The notes under the pieces are model-generated. The model ran no database searches. It saw only the letters and a list, made by a program, of their open reading frames with translations, and was not told the DNA's origin. 64,000 nucleotides of DNA from Thalassovita sp. (GTDB taxonomy: Bacteria > Pseudomonadota > Alphaproteobacteria > Rhodobacterales > Rhodobacteraceae). Position 1 is the stretch's first letter; each line of letters starts with the position of its first letter. Shown here piece by piece: positions 1 to 7,865 of the stretch. The DNA lies in assembly GCF_963691685.1 (NCBI RefSeq), contig NZ_OY829290.1:434001-498000 (forward strand). Direction: 5' to 3'. Both the position numbers and the translations under genes were made by a program.

Positions 1-642
1 GTGCTGGACACGGCGCCGATGACGCTGGATGAGACCCATGCCGAGATCGTGGCGGCCCATGCCAAGGGGCAGGATGTGGCACGGGTGCATTCCGGTGATC
101 CGTCGCTTTATGGTGCAATTGCCGAACAGATCCGTCGGTTGCAGGCCGAGGGCATTGCCTATGAGATCATCCCTGGTGTGCCGGCCTATGCGGCAATGGC
201 TGCAGCCCTTGGGCAGGAGTTGACCATCCCTGAGGTGGCGCAATCGATTGTGCTAACCCGGGTGTCGATGAAATCGACCTCAATGCCAGAAGGTGAGACC
301 CTAGAAAACTTCGCCCGCACCGGCGCGACCTTGGCGATTCATCTGGGGATCCGCAATCTGCGTGAGATTGAGCGCCAGCTGGTGCCCAATTATGGCGCGG
401 AGTGTCCGGTTGTGGTGGGCTACCGCGTCGGCTGGCCGGATGAGATGTTCATCAAAGGCACGCTGAGCGACATTCGCAAAAAAGTGCGGGCTGAAAAGAT
501 CACCCGCACCGCTTTGATTCTGGTGGGGCCGGCACTTGGCACGGTTCGTGATTTCAAAGACTCAGCCCTCTATGATCCGAAGATGCCGCATGTGCTGCGT
601 CCGGTGGAGGGAGCGGTCTTGGAAGAGCCCATCGACGAGTGA
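1..642 (+). CDS. cobM: Precorrin-4 C11-methyltransferase, 5' end outside window
   Basis: SAM-dependent methylation of precorrin-4 at C-11 in the aerobic cobalamin pathway, in the cytoplasm. The visible 213 residues begin at an internal GTG codon. The family is about 250 residues long, so roughly 40 N-terminal residues, including the first glycine-rich SAM loop, lie upstream of the window. Typical corrinoid-methyltransferase blocks are visible: HSGDPSLYGA near residue 30, IIPGVPAYAAMAAALG near 57, and LAIHLGIRNL near 110. The reading frame is intact to its TGA. The gene indicates that this organism makes its own B12, which matters for the cobalamin-dependent dehalogenase at 22815-26027. Close relatives such as CobJ or CobA share the fold, but these blocks fit CobM best. 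Confidence 0.9.
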   Translation: MLDTAPMTLDETHAEIVAAHAKGQDVARVHSGDPSLYGAIAEQIRRLQAEGIAYEIIPGVPAYAAMAAALGQELTIPEVAQSIVLTRVSMKSTSMPEGETLENFARTGATLAIHLGIRNLREIERQLVPNYGAECPVVVGYRVGWPDEMFIKGTLSDIRKKVRAEKITRTALILVGPALGTVRDFKDSALYDPKMPHVLRPVEGAVLEEPIDE

Positions 643-710
643 GATTTCGTCAAAGGTTTACTTGACCTTAACTGGAAATCCCCCATCTTGGGGCCAGAAG
701 GAGGAGCGAA

Positions 711-1064
711 ATGACGACATTTCTGCCCAAAGAGGTTCAGGCCGGTCTGGATGCTGCACGCAAGAAAGACCAGAAACGCAACAGCCGCATGTTGGTGGAG
801 GCCGATGGCCAGACCTATCGTGTGCTGCGATTCTGGGAAACTGGCTTTGCGCTGGATGCGGACTCCGCGCCACATCTGCGTGGCTTTGTGGATCTGTTTG
901 ACCGGGGCGAACACCTCTATCAGTGTCTGATCCTTGCCTCGGAAGAAGAGGCCGGAGAGATGTGTTATGAATTCAAACGCCTCACCGCGATCCACGGCAA
1001 ACCGCCGGCGGATTTCGTGAAAGAGGATCATGAGGTCATCGCGCTTCTGGGGCACCAAAGCTGA
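711..1064 (+). CDS. Conserved hypothetical protein, 117 aa
   Basis: I do not recognise a named family. The protein is small, soluble and charged, with no signal peptide and no membrane segment. It starts MTTFLPKEVQAGLD and has a central block VLRFWETGFALDAD followed by LRGFVDLFDRGEHLYQCLI, which reads like a compact beta-rich domain. The start is well supported: GGAGG sits seven bases upstream of the ATG. The gap to cobM is 68 bases on the same strand, so cotranscription is possible but not shown. A hairpin terminator follows directly. The lysine- and arginine-rich segment RKKDQKRNSR near residue 18 could contact nucleic acid, but that is speculation. Confidence 0.7.
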   Translation: MTTFLPKEVQAGLDAARKKDQKRNSRMLVEADGQTYRVLRFWETGFALDADSAPHLRGFVDLFDRGEHLYQCLILASEEEAGEMCYEFKRLTAIHGKPPADFVKEDHEVIALLGHQS

Positions 1065-1097
1065 GCCCACACGTTTCTGATGCGTTTTCGCGAATTG

Positions 1098-1130
1098 AAG
1101 CGGCTCCAACCGGGGCCGCTTTTGTTTTTG
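1098..1130 (+). terminator. Rho-independent terminator
   Basis: Inverted repeat AAGCGGC/GCCGCTT (1098-1104 and 1115-1121) followed by a T-rich run interrupted by a single G. It lies 34 bases after the stop of the 117-aa gene. Confidence 0.75.
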
Positions 1131-1190
1131 TAGCTTGGCGATGCGCCGGGGCCTGTCAGAAACCGCACTGGCTGACAGGGTAGGCGGGAT

Positions 1191-1218
1191 AAGGGCGGAC
1201 GAGGTGACGACCGCCCTT
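1191..1218 (-). terminator. Hairpin downstream of the DoxX-like gene
   Basis: Perfect 8-bp inverted repeat AAGGGCGG/CCGCCCTT (1191-1198 and 1211-1218), downstream of the minus-strand gene ending at 1244. A second perfect 8-bp hairpin (CCTGTCAG/CTGACAGG, 1152-1159 and 1172-1179) lies beyond it. The T tract is poor, so termination is likely but not certain. Confidence 0.5.
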
Positions 1219-1243
1219 GGTCAGCTTTGTAAAAACGCAGCTC

Positions 1244-1570
1244 TTAGGTGGCTGCGCTGAGGTAGGCCAGCACCAGCAGCAGGGTGAGGATCACCACAGG
1301 GCCGCTGAGTTGCACGTAGTCCTTGGCGCGGATCAGTGTGGCGGCGGCGGCCAGCATGATCATCACGCCAAGCCCGATGCCAAAGGGCTGGCTGAGCGGA
1401 AACAGCAGCAGCGTGGCAACCAGCGCCTCAAGGGCTGCTGTCACAAAGCGGAACCATGCGGGATAGCCCCAAGCGGCGTAGCTTTCGCGGATCTTCTGCG
1501 GGCCCAGCCCATTTGTCAGCGTGCCGATGATGAAGAAGGCCACCAGAAACCAGGTCAGATAGTCGGTCAT
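1244..1570 (-). CDS. DoxX-like small membrane protein, 108 aa
   Basis: Small integral membrane protein that is almost entirely hydrophobic, with four predicted helices (residues about 5-22, 40-58, 62-80 and 86-105). The N-terminus MTDYLTWFLVAFFIIGTLTNG and the motif SYAAWGYPAWFRFVTAALE resemble the DoxX-like (DoxX_2) family found in many proteobacteria. Its biochemical role is mostly unknown. The start is placed at the internal ATG (1570) because the upstream 46 codons of the open frame encode a non-hydrophobic, low-plausibility extension. A purine-rich AGAGAG precedes the ATG. It appears to be a single-gene unit. Confidence 0.7.
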   Translation of the reverse strand: MTDYLTWFLVAFFIIGTLTNGLGPQKIRESYAAWGYPAWFRFVTAALEALVATLLLFPLSQPFGIGLGVMIMLAAAATLIRAKDYVQLSGPVVILTLLLVLAYLSAAT

Positions 1571-1788
1571 TTGTCTCTCTTGCGGTAAGGTCAGGGGCTT
1601 ACTGGCAAGAAGATCGTTCGAGTCCACGCGCTGCCCCTGAGGTAAGGGTTGCGCCGTGGTCGAAGCAGAACCGGCCCTGCGGCCAGCGCAGGAGACACCA
1701 CCCTGCAACTCTGATTTCGGCAGGGCCTACCTATGAGTGGAGGGTGCGAAGGTCAAGGGCAGGGGCTGTGGCCCCTGCCGGGTGTAGA

Positions 1789-2103
1789 TCAGCCGTATTT
1801 GCGCAGCGCTTCCAGTTCCAGGTCCAGGCGCAGCTGTTTGTCCGCGATCTGTTTCATCACCGCTTTGCGGTCCTCGGGATCAGTGGTGGCTTTCAACGTG
1901 GCGTGCAGCGTGGCGATCTGGCGTTTCAGCTCCACCGCCAGCGGCTTGGCTTGGTTTTCTTTCAGCAAGTGGTCCAGCACCGCATCTTTGGGCTGGTGGA
2001 GAAACGCCAACGGTTTGCCCGCGCCGGGGAGGTTTTTGAACTCATCCGAGCGATCAGCGGCCTGCATGGCCATTTCAATGGCGGCATTCATGGGATGTGA
2101 CAT
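1789..2103 (-). CDS. DUF1992 (DnaJ-homologue subfamily C-like) protein, 104 aa
   Basis: Soluble protein with the DUF1992 signature at its start: AIEMAMQAADRSDEFKNLPGAGKPL, followed by an alpha-helical, Lys/Glu-rich tail. In eukaryotes the same domain occurs in the DNAJC28 family; the bacterial proteins have no established function and lack a J domain, as here. No signal peptide or membrane segment. The ATG at 2103 has no obvious Shine-Dalgarno sequence, but the family alignment starts within the first ten residues, which supports this start. It is separated from its minus-strand neighbour at 2254 by a hairpin, so it is probably an independent unit. Confidence 0.8.
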   Translation of the reverse strand: MSHPMNAAIEMAMQAADRSDEFKNLPGAGKPLAFLHQPKDAVLDHLLKENQAKPLAVELKRQIATLHATLKATTDPEDRKAVMKQIADKQLRLDLELEALRKYG

Positions 2104-2199
2104 GGCGAAAACCCAACTGTGTTAGCCCCTCACTGGGGTGAAACAGATATAGGCAGGCCGGGGTGCTGGCAGAAGGGATGTGGCAACCGGCCGCATGCA

Positions 2200-2227
2200 A
2201 AGGCCCCCGCGATGATCCGCAGGGGCC
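2200..2227 (-). terminator. Hairpin terminator after the PatB-type aminotransferase
   Basis: GGCCCC/GGGGCC (2202-2207 and 2222-2227) with an inner GCG/CGC pair. Read on the minus strand it is followed by a short TTTG tract, 27 bases past the stop of the aminotransferase gene. Confidence 0.55.
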
Positions 2228-2253
2228 GGTCTGATTGGATGCCTGATGTGGGG

Positions 2254-3423
2254 TTACTGCAGATCGCCGAAGGCAGCCTGCATCCGCTTCACCGCTTCTT
2301 CGACATGGGCGCGTGGCGTCGCCAGGTTGAAGCGCAGGAAGTTTTCGCCGCCAGATCCGAAGGTTGGGCCCTGGTTCACCGCGATCTTTGCCTCCTTGGA
2401 GACACGATCAGTGAACTCCTCCCGCGCCATCCCGGTGCCCGAGAAATCGACCCAGGCCAGATAGGTGGCTTCCATCTTCATTGAGGCGAGGCCGGGAATA
2501 GCGTTGATGCCCGCATCAAAGATCTGCCGGTTGCCATCGATGTACTCCAGCACCGCATCGGCCCATTTGGCGCCTTCCGGGGAATAGGCGGCTTCGGTCA
2601 TATGCAGCCCGAAGGAGTTGGGCGACAGGCCAAGGCCCGCCATCCGGGCGGCAAATTTGGCGCGCAGTGTTTCATCGGGGATGATGACATTGCCGCAATG
2701 GGTGCCAGCGATGTTGAAGGTCTTGGAGGTGGCGGTCATCATGATCAGCCGCTCTTCGGCGCCGGTCACATTGGCCATCGGTGTGTGGGTCACACCGGGG
2801 TAGACCAGATCGTGGTGGATCTCATCCGAGACGAGAATCAGATCGTGGCGTTTGGCAAAGGCAACCACACCTTCCAGTTCGTCGTGGGTCCAGACGCGGC
2901 CGCCGGGGTTATGCGGTGAGCAGAGGATGACCATCTTCTCAGAGCCATCAAGCTGCTGATCCCAAGCGTCAAAGTCCATCTCATAGCGACCATCAACATT
3001 GCGCAGATCACATTCCACCACACGGCGGTTGTTGGCGCGGATCACCTTGGCAAAGGCGTGATAAACCGGCGTCATCAGAACCACGCCATCACCCGGCGCG
3101 GTGAAGGTATCGACGCAGATCGCGGTGCCATTGACCAGACCATGGGTGGTGAAAATCCACGATGGATCCACTTTCCAGCCGTGGCGGTTTTCCATCCACC
3201 AGCAGATCGCATTGCGATAGCTGGCGTCATCGCCGTAATAGCCATAGATGCCGTGATCAGCCATTGCCTTGACCGCATCCTGAATGACATCCGCGGCTTT
3301 GAAATCCATATCGGCAACCCACATGGACAGCCCGTCTTCGGGGGAAACGCCATAGAGGGTCTCCATCATGTCCCATTTGACGGAATGGCTGCCAACTCGG
3401 TTGTGGATCTCATCGAAATTCAT
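2254..3423 (-). CDS. MalY/PatB-family PLP-dependent aminotransferase / C-S lyase
   Basis: Fold-type I PLP enzyme of 389 residues, cytoplasmic. Family members mostly act as cystathionine beta-lyases (C-S lyases) rather than true transaminases. Visible landmarks are YGVSPEDGLSMWVADMDF near the N-terminus (substrate loop typical of PatB/MalY), CSPHNPGGRVW, the cofactor aspartate in LVSDEIHHDLVY, and the PLP lysine in TATSKTFNIAG. The start at 3423 (MNFDEIHNR) is chosen because the 80-codon upstream extension is proline- and arginine-rich and lacks homology features. Which sulfur compound it cleaves cannot be read from the sequence. The surroundings show no clear pathway partner. Confidence 0.85.
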   Translation of the reverse strand: MNFDEIHNRVGSHSVKWDMMETLYGVSPEDGLSMWVADMDFKAADVIQDAVKAMADHGIYGYYGDDASYRNAICWWMENRHGWKVDPSWIFTTHGLVNGTAICVDTFTAPGDGVVLMTPVYHAFAKVIRANNRRVVECDLRNVDGRYEMDFDAWDQQLDGSEKMVILCSPHNPGGRVWTHDELEGVVAFAKRHDLILVSDEIHHDLVYPGVTHTPMANVTGAEERLIMMTATSKTFNIAGTHCGNVIIPDETLRAKFAARMAGLGLSPNSFGLHMTEAAYSPEGAKWADAVLEYIDGNRQIFDAGINAIPGLASMKMEATYLAWVDFSGTGMAREEFTDRVSKEAKIAVNQGPTFGSGGENFLRFNLATPRAHVEEAVKRMQAAFGDLQ

Positions 3424-3679
3424 ACGGGTCTCCCTCAGGGTATGCGGTGGTCTTGTGCGGTTCTTGGGTGGCCTGAATGGGCCGCCGGATCCGGGCGAGC
3501 CTAGGGGCAGATGGGGGGCGGCAGCAAGGTGGCAATTGGCGCTTTCCTGTGGATTGACGCACAGCCATCGCAGCCCAGCCCTGCAGCAATGCAGGCTGCC
3601 CGTATTTTCACGGTAGAACCCTACGGCGCTTGGGGATTGCCCCATTGCGTGATGCCCTCCCATCGCCTACATCAACGCC

Positions 3680-4195
3680 ATGAAACGCAAGATCCTGATC
3701 CATCCCGACCCCCGCCTGAAAAAGCTCTGTGATCCGGTCGCAGACATGAGTGACGAATTGCGCACGCTGGCAGAGGATATGCTGGAAACCATGTATGACG
3801 CGCCGGGCATTGGGCTGGCCGCGCCACAGATCGGTGTTCTGCATCGGGTGATCACGCTGGATTGCACCACGCAGGAAGAAGAGAACAGCCCGCTGGTGAT
3901 GTTCAATCCTGAAATCGTGGCCGCCTCGGATGAAACATCCAGCTACGAAGAGGGCTGCCTGTCGATCCCGGATCAGTTCGCCGAAGTGACCCGCCCCGCC
4001 GAGGTGACGGTGCGCTGGATGGATGTGGATGGCAAGGAACAGGAACGTACCTTTGCCGACCTCTGGGCGACCTGTGTGCAGCATGAGATTGACCATCTGG
4101 ATGGCAAGCTGTTCATCGATTATCTGAAGCCACTGAAGCGCCAGATGATCACCCGCAAAATGCAGAAGCTGAAACGCGAACTGGCGCGGGGCTAA
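3680..4195 (+). CDS. def: Peptide deformylase 1 (canonical)
   Basis: Removes the N-formyl group from nascent proteins; cytoplasmic metalloenzyme acting near the ribosome exit. All three deformylase motifs are intact in the 171 residues: GIGLAAPQ (about 44-51), EEGCLSIP (about 92-99, with the metal-binding Cys), and QHEIDHLDG (about 136-144, HEXXH with catalytic Glu). The C-terminal tail is rich in Lys and Arg, as usual. It is the first gene of a tight def-def-def-fmt cluster: three bases separate it from the next gene. With fmt at the end, the cluster covers formylation of initiator tRNA and later deformylation. Confidence 0.96.
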   Translation: MKRKILIHPDPRLKKLCDPVADMSDELRTLAEDMLETMYDAPGIGLAAPQIGVLHRVITLDCTTQEEENSPLVMFNPEIVAASDETSSYEEGCLSIPDQFAEVTRPAEVTVRWMDVDGKEQERTFADLWATCVQHEIDHLDGKLFIDYLKPLKRQMITRKMQKLKRELARG

Positions 4196-4198
4196 GTC

Positions 4199-4699
4199 AT
4201 GGCCCAGCTGGATATCCTGCGCTGGCCTGATCCGCGGTTGCAGCAGATCTGCGCCCAGGTGGCGGACGGCAGCGACCTCAGCACGCTGGCGCAGGACATG
4301 CTGGACACGATGTATGCGGCCTATGGCCGGGGGCTGGCCGGGCCGCAGGTGGGCGTGATGCAGCGGATCTTTGTGATGGATGTCACCTGGAAGGAAGGCA
4401 CCCGCGCCCCGCAGGTGCTGATCAATCCCGAAATCCTTGAGGCCTCAGATGCGCTTGCAGGCGGGGAAGAGGGCTGCCTGTCGATCCCAAACGCACCCGC
4501 TGAGGTGCAGCGCCCCGCTGAAGTGGTGATGACTTGGTTGGATCTGCAGGGGCAGCGCCAGACCCGCCGGATGACAGGCTTTGAAGCAAAATGCGCCCAG
4601 CATGAGTTGGATCACCTGAACGGTGTGGTGATCTTTGACCATCTGGGCCAAGACGACCGCGCGCGGCTGGAAGCCGCCTATCAGGAGGCGCTGAAATGA
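4199..4699 (+). CDS. def: Peptide deformylase 2 (paralogue, motifs mostly intact)
   Basis: Second deformylase-family protein, 166 residues. The metal-site motifs are intact: EEGCLSIP (Cys ligand) and QHELDHLNG (HEXXH). The first motif is altered to GRGLAGPQ, with Arg in place of a small hydrophobic residue and Gly in place of Ala, so the substrate groove may differ. It follows def1 by three bases and overlaps the next paralogue by four bases (ATGA), which implies translational coupling. It could be an active deformylase with changed specificity; paralogous second deformylases are common in alphaproteobacteria. It arose presumably by tandem duplication of its upstream neighbour, then diverged strongly. 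Confidence 0.9.
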   Translation: MAQLDILRWPDPRLQQICAQVADGSDLSTLAQDMLDTMYAAYGRGLAGPQVGVMQRIFVMDVTWKEGTRAPQVLINPEILEASDALAGGEEGCLSIPNAPAEVQRPAEVVMTWLDLQGQRQTRRMTGFEAKCAQHELDHLNGVVIFDHLGQDDRARLEAAYQEALK

Positions 4700-5190
4700 C
4701 CGTTCGCAAATGTATCCCCTGGCCCGACAAACGTCTGCGCACTGCGGCGGAGCCGGTGGCGGAAATCACCGATCACGTGCGTCAGGTCTGGGAGGATCTG
4801 ATCGACACGATGTATGCGATGCCCGGTGTCGGCATGGGCGCCAATCAGATTGGTGAGATGCTGCGGCTGATCGTTGTGGATGCGACCGAGGAGGGCAATC
4901 AGGCGATCCGCATGGCCAACCCTGAGATCCTGCATGCCTCCACCCAGCCGCGCGATCATGAAGAGGCCAGCCCGAACCTTGTTGGGGTTTCGGCCAAGAT
5001 CACCCGCCCCCGCGCGGTGACCGTGCGTTTCATGAACGAGCAGGGTGAGATGGAAGAGCGCGATTTTGTTGGGCTCTGGGCGACCTCGGTGCAGCACCAG
5101 ATCGACCACATCAATGGCAAGATGTACTTTGATCACCTGAGCAAGACCAAACGCGACATGCTGATCCGCAAGTCACGTAAAGCACGCTGA
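4696..5190 (+). CDS. Deformylase-like pseudoenzyme (third paralogue)
   Basis: Deformylase-fold protein of 164 residues, in tandem with two real deformylases. The active site is degraded at every key position. Motif 1 reads GVGMGANQ. The EGCLS motif carrying the metal-binding Cys is replaced by EEASPNLVG. The HEXXH helix reads QHQIDH, so the catalytic Glu is Gln while both His ligands remain. The frame is full length, the rest of the fold is well conserved, and the gene is translationally coupled to def2 by a 4-bp overlap. That argues for a maintained non-catalytic role, for example binding ribosome, nascent chain or a paralogue, rather than decay. It would be misannotated as an active deformylase by similarity alone. 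Confidence 0.88.
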   Translation: MTVRKCIPWPDKRLRTAAEPVAEITDHVRQVWEDLIDTMYAMPGVGMGANQIGEMLRLIVVDATEEGNQAIRMANPEILHASTQPRDHEEASPNLVGVSAKITRPRAVTVRFMNEQGEMEERDFVGLWATSVQHQIDHINGKMYFDHLSKTKRDMLIRKSRKAR

Positions 5191-5241
5191 GCCGGACAGA
5201 GCTGAGCCAGACTGAACTAAGCCGGACGAAGGAGCAGGACG

Positions 5242-6147
5242 ATGCGGGTAGTTTTCATGGGTACGCCGGAGTTTTCGGTGCCGGTTCTGGAGGCTTTGGT
5301 AGAGGCCGGGCATGAGATCGCTGCCGTTTATTGCCAGCCCCCCCGTCAGGCTGGTCGCGGCAAGAAAGAACGCCCAACACCGGTCCACGCCCGCGCAGCA
5401 GAACTGGGACTGGAGGTGCGCCATCCCGTGTCGCTGAAAGGTGCCGAAGACCAGGCGGATTTTGCCGCATTGAACGCGGATGTTGCGGTGGTTGTCGCCT
5501 ACGGTCTGATCCTGCCGCAGGCCATTCTGGACGCGCCTGCACAGGGGTGTTTGAACATTCATGCCTCACTGCTGCCGCGCTGGCGCGGGGCTGCGCCGAT
5601 CCATCGTGCGATCATGTCGGGCGATGCGGAAACCGGCATCTGCATCATGCAGATGGAGGCCGGGTTGGACACCGGGCCGGTTCTCTTGCGGGAAGAAACT
5701 GCAATTGAGGCCGAAGAAACCACCGCACAGCTACATGACCGCCTGTCTGATATGGGGGCAGCGCTGATTGTTGAGGCGCTGGCAAAACTGCCCACCCTGA
5801 CCCCTGTGGTGCAGCCTGAGGACGGCGTCACCTACGCCAGCAAGATCGACAAGGCCGAGGCGGCAATTGACTGGTCTGCCCCCGCTGCTGAGGTCGATCG
5901 CAAAATCCGCGGCCTGTCGCCTTTCCCGGGGGCATTTGTCGAATTTGACGGCCAGCGCATCAAACTCCTGGCCTCCCGCTTGGTGGATGGTGCAGGGGCG
6001 CCTGGTGAGGTGCTGGACGATCAGCTGACCGTCGCCTGTGGCAGCGGGGCCGTGCAACTCTTGCGCTTGCAACGCGCGGGCAAAGCAGCGCAGGATGCCG
6101 AGGTGTTCCTGCGCGGCCTACCCCTGCCCAAGGGAACGCAGCTGTAA
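5242..6147 (+). CDS. fmt: Methionyl-tRNA formyltransferase
   Basis: Transfers formyl from 10-formyltetrahydrofolate to initiator Met-tRNA, in the cytoplasm. The 301 residues show the complete family pattern: N-terminal Rossmann start MRVVFMGTPEFSVPVLEAL, the GRGKKERPTPVH loop, the catalytic block NIHASLLPRWRGAAPI (about 108-123) with its Asn and His, and EAGLDTGPVL. The C-terminal OB-fold tRNA-binding domain follows from about residue 205 (GLSPFPGAF). GAAGGAGC precedes the ATG. It sits 51 bases after the def cluster on the same strand, the classical def-fmt pairing. Confidence 0.96.
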   Translation: MRVVFMGTPEFSVPVLEALVEAGHEIAAVYCQPPRQAGRGKKERPTPVHARAAELGLEVRHPVSLKGAEDQADFAALNADVAVVVAYGLILPQAILDAPAQGCLNIHASLLPRWRGAAPIHRAIMSGDAETGICIMQMEAGLDTGPVLLREETAIEAEETTAQLHDRLSDMGAALIVEALAKLPTLTPVVQPEDGVTYASKIDKAEAAIDWSAPAAEVDRKIRGLSPFPGAFVEFDGQRIKLLASRLVDGAGAPGEVLDDQLTVACGSGAVQLLRLQRAGKAAQDAEVFLRGLPLPKGTQL

Positions 6148-6163
6148 CCAAAGGAGAACGCCC

Positions 6164-6400
6164 ATGTTTCCAACCTTGATCGGTACGGTGGTGATTGCCG
6201 GGATCGTGGGCTATCTGGTCGAAAAGACGGGCTTCACCCACAATGGGATCCTGCCCTCGATCATCATCTGTGTTGGCGGGGCTTTCCTGTTCTATTTTGT
6301 CCGGGTGATGTTCGGCGTCAGCTTTGGCCCGCCCGGTGTCGATGCGATCCTAGCCTCGGTCGGGGCGCTGATCGTGGTGCCGACGCATTGGCGGAAATAA
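6164..6400 (+). CDS. Small membrane protein, YeaQ/YmgE-like, 78 aa
   Basis: Three-helix hydrophobic protein, 78 residues, starting MFPTLIGTVVIAGIVGYLVEKTGFTHNG. The glycine-rich pattern resembles the GlsB/YeaQ/YmgE (transglycosylase-associated) membrane proteins, as does the next gene, although this one is a more distant match. The start ATG has AAGGAG eight bases upstream. It begins 16 bases after fmt, so it could be read through from the fmt operon. The function of this family is not established beyond association with stress responses in some bacteria. Confidence 0.65.
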   Translation: MFPTLIGTVVIAGIVGYLVEKTGFTHNGILPSIIICVGGAFLFYFVRVMFGVSFGPPGVDAILASVGALIVVPTHWRK

Positions 6401-6439
6401 GATAATAGTGGCAATGGTTTGCCCCTTAGGAGGTTCTGA

Positions 6440-6673
6440 ATGTCCATTCTGTTTCTGATCATCATCGGCGCCGCTGCCGGTGTCATCGCCACCAAGCTGA
6501 TGGGCCAGGAGGCGAACCTGATCACCACCATTGGCATCGGCATTGCCGGGGCGCTGATTGGCGGGCTGATCCTGCGGTTCCTGCTGGTTGTGACCGGCAT
6601 GGCGGCAGGTCTTGTGGGTGCGATCCTTGGCGCCATGCTGCTGATCTGGTTCTACCAGCGCTTCAAGGGCTGA
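6440..6673 (+). CDS. GlsB/YeaQ/YmgE-like stress-associated membrane protein, 77 aa
   Basis: Very hydrophobic 77-residue protein with three membrane spans and glycine-zipper spacing (IIGAAAGVIATKLMG, GIGIAGALIGGLI, AAGLVGAILGAMLLIW). This matches the GlsB/YeaQ/YmgE family of small inner-membrane proteins. TTAGGAGG six bases before the ATG is a strong ribosome binding site. It pairs with the 78-aa gene just upstream; the two may form a heteromer, which is inference from tandem arrangement and similar architecture. It ends a few bases before the convergent gene on the other strand. Confidence 0.75.
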   Translation: MSILFLIIIGAAAGVIATKLMGQEANLITTIGIGIAGALIGGLILRFLLVVTGMAAGLVGAILGAMLLIWFYQRFKG

Positions 6674-6679
6674 CGCCGC

Positions 6680-7327
6680 TTATTGCCGTGGCGGTCGGCT
6701 TTTGTAGACCGGCAGCTGCCAGCCAAAATGCAGGGAGCCGGCGCGCAACCCCCAGGTGACCAACCCGCCGATCAACAGATCCCATTCACGGGCCAGTCCG
6801 GCGCTGTCGGTCAGGCCTGTAGCCAGAACCGTTGCCAGCGCCCCGGCCGCCGCAGCGGTGGCATAAAGCTCGCCTTGTGTCAGGACCAGCGGCACCTCAT
6901 TGCAGACCACATCGCGCATCATGCCGCCAAAGGTGCCCGTGGCCACCCCCATCACAATCACGATGGACCAATGCGCACCCAGATCCAGCGCCACGGCTGC
7001 CCCTGCAGGCACCGCAACCGCCAGCGCCAGGCTGTCGAGCCACAGCAGCGTCCGGTAGCGGCTTTCCAACAGGTGTGCGGTGAAAAACACCAGGGTTGCG
7101 GCGGCAACGGCCACCGCCAGGAACCAGGGCTGGGCGATCCAGAACACCGGGTTTCTGTCCAGCAGAACATCGCGCAGGGTGCCGCCGCCAATGGCCGTCA
7201 GCGCCGCGATGAACAGAAACCCAACCAGATCCAGCTGGGCCCGTGACGCCGCAAGCGCGCCGGTCAGCGCAAAGACCAGAACCGATGCACTGTCGAGGAG
7301 GATCTGCAGGCTCAGCTGGTCGGGCAT
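6680..7327 (-). CDS. Trimeric intracellular cation channel (TRIC / UPF0126) family membrane protein
   Basis: Integral inner-membrane protein of 215 residues with about seven helices arranged as two UPF0126 repeats. The repeats carry the signature glycine motifs: GFLFIAALTAIGGGTLRDVLL (about 36-56) and GVATGTFGGMMRDVVCNEVP (about 119-138). Bacterial TRIC homologues form homotrimeric K+-conducting channels; the physiological role in bacteria is unsettled. The start at 7327 (MPDQLSLQ) is taken instead of the longer frame because the extension is not hydrophobic and is Pro/Arg-rich. The next gene on the same strand, rnhA, lies 28 bases upstream, so the two may be cotranscribed. Confidence 0.85.
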   Translation of the reverse strand: MPDQLSLQILLDSASVLVFALTGALAASRAQLDLVGFLFIAALTAIGGGTLRDVLLDRNPVFWIAQPWFLAVAVAAATLVFFTAHLLESRYRTLLWLDSLALAVAVPAGAAVALDLGAHWSIVIVMGVATGTFGGMMRDVVCNEVPLVLTQGELYATAAAAGALATVLATGLTDSAGLAREWDLLIGGLVTWGLRAGSLHFGWQLPVYKSRPPRQ

Positions 7328-7355
7328 CGGGTGTCCTTTGGGGTGAAGTAGGGGC

Positions 7356-7808
7356 TTAGTCCTTGAACGGGGCCATTCCGGCGCGGGCCAGTTCATCGGC
7401 GCGTTCGTTTTCCGGGTGGCCGGCGTGGCCTTTGACCCATTCCCAGGTCACCGTGTGACGGGTCTGTGCCGCATCAAGGCGTTGCCACAGCTCAACGTTT
7501 TTCACCGGCTTTTTGTTGGATGTTTTCCAGCCATTCCGCTTCCAGCCGAAGATCCAGCCTGTGACCCCGTTTTTCACATAGGCACTGTCGGTCACCACCG
7601 TCAGCGTCGAAGGCCGCTCAAGCGCCTCAAGGGCTGAGATGGCCGCCATCAGCTCCATCTGGTTGTTGGTGGTGGCAGCTTCGCCGCCTTTCAACTCACG
7701 CTCTTTCAGGACTTTGTCGCCCTCCATCGCGCGCAGCAGAACGCCCCAGCCGCCGGGGCCGGGATTGCCGGAGCAGGCTCCGTCGGTATATGCATAAAGT
7801 TCGGGCAT
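7356..7808 (-). CDS. rnhA: Ribonuclease HI
   Basis: Cleaves the RNA strand of RNA-DNA hybrids; cytoplasmic, 150 residues. The four acidic catalytic residues are visible in context: D in YAYTDGACSGNPGPGGWG (about residue 9), E in NNQMELMAAI (about 52), D in VVTDSAYVKNG (about 74), and D in NERADELAR (about 138). The basic handle region GWKRNGWKTSNKKPVKN and the conserved WVKGHAGHPENERADELA are present. The length equals the usual type 1 enzyme. It is probably the first gene of a two-gene unit with the downstream TRIC-type channel. Confidence 0.96.
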   Translation of the reverse strand: MPELYAYTDGACSGNPGPGGWGVLLRAMEGDKVLKERELKGGEAATTNNQMELMAAISALEALERPSTLTVVTDSAYVKNGVTGWIFGWKRNGWKTSNKKPVKNVELWQRLDAAQTRHTVTWEWVKGHAGHPENERADELARAGMAPFKD

Positions 7809-7865
7809 AAAGGCGAAGTGCCAGTGCCACGCCGGGCCGTCAAGAGGTTTGCGGCGGATGGCGTG

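Noticed and set aside
2254..3423. PatB as a tropodithietic acid biosynthesis gene
   Set aside because: A PatB-named lyase is known in that pathway in some roseobacters, but no tda or paa genes are near and the family is broad, so the link is not supported here.
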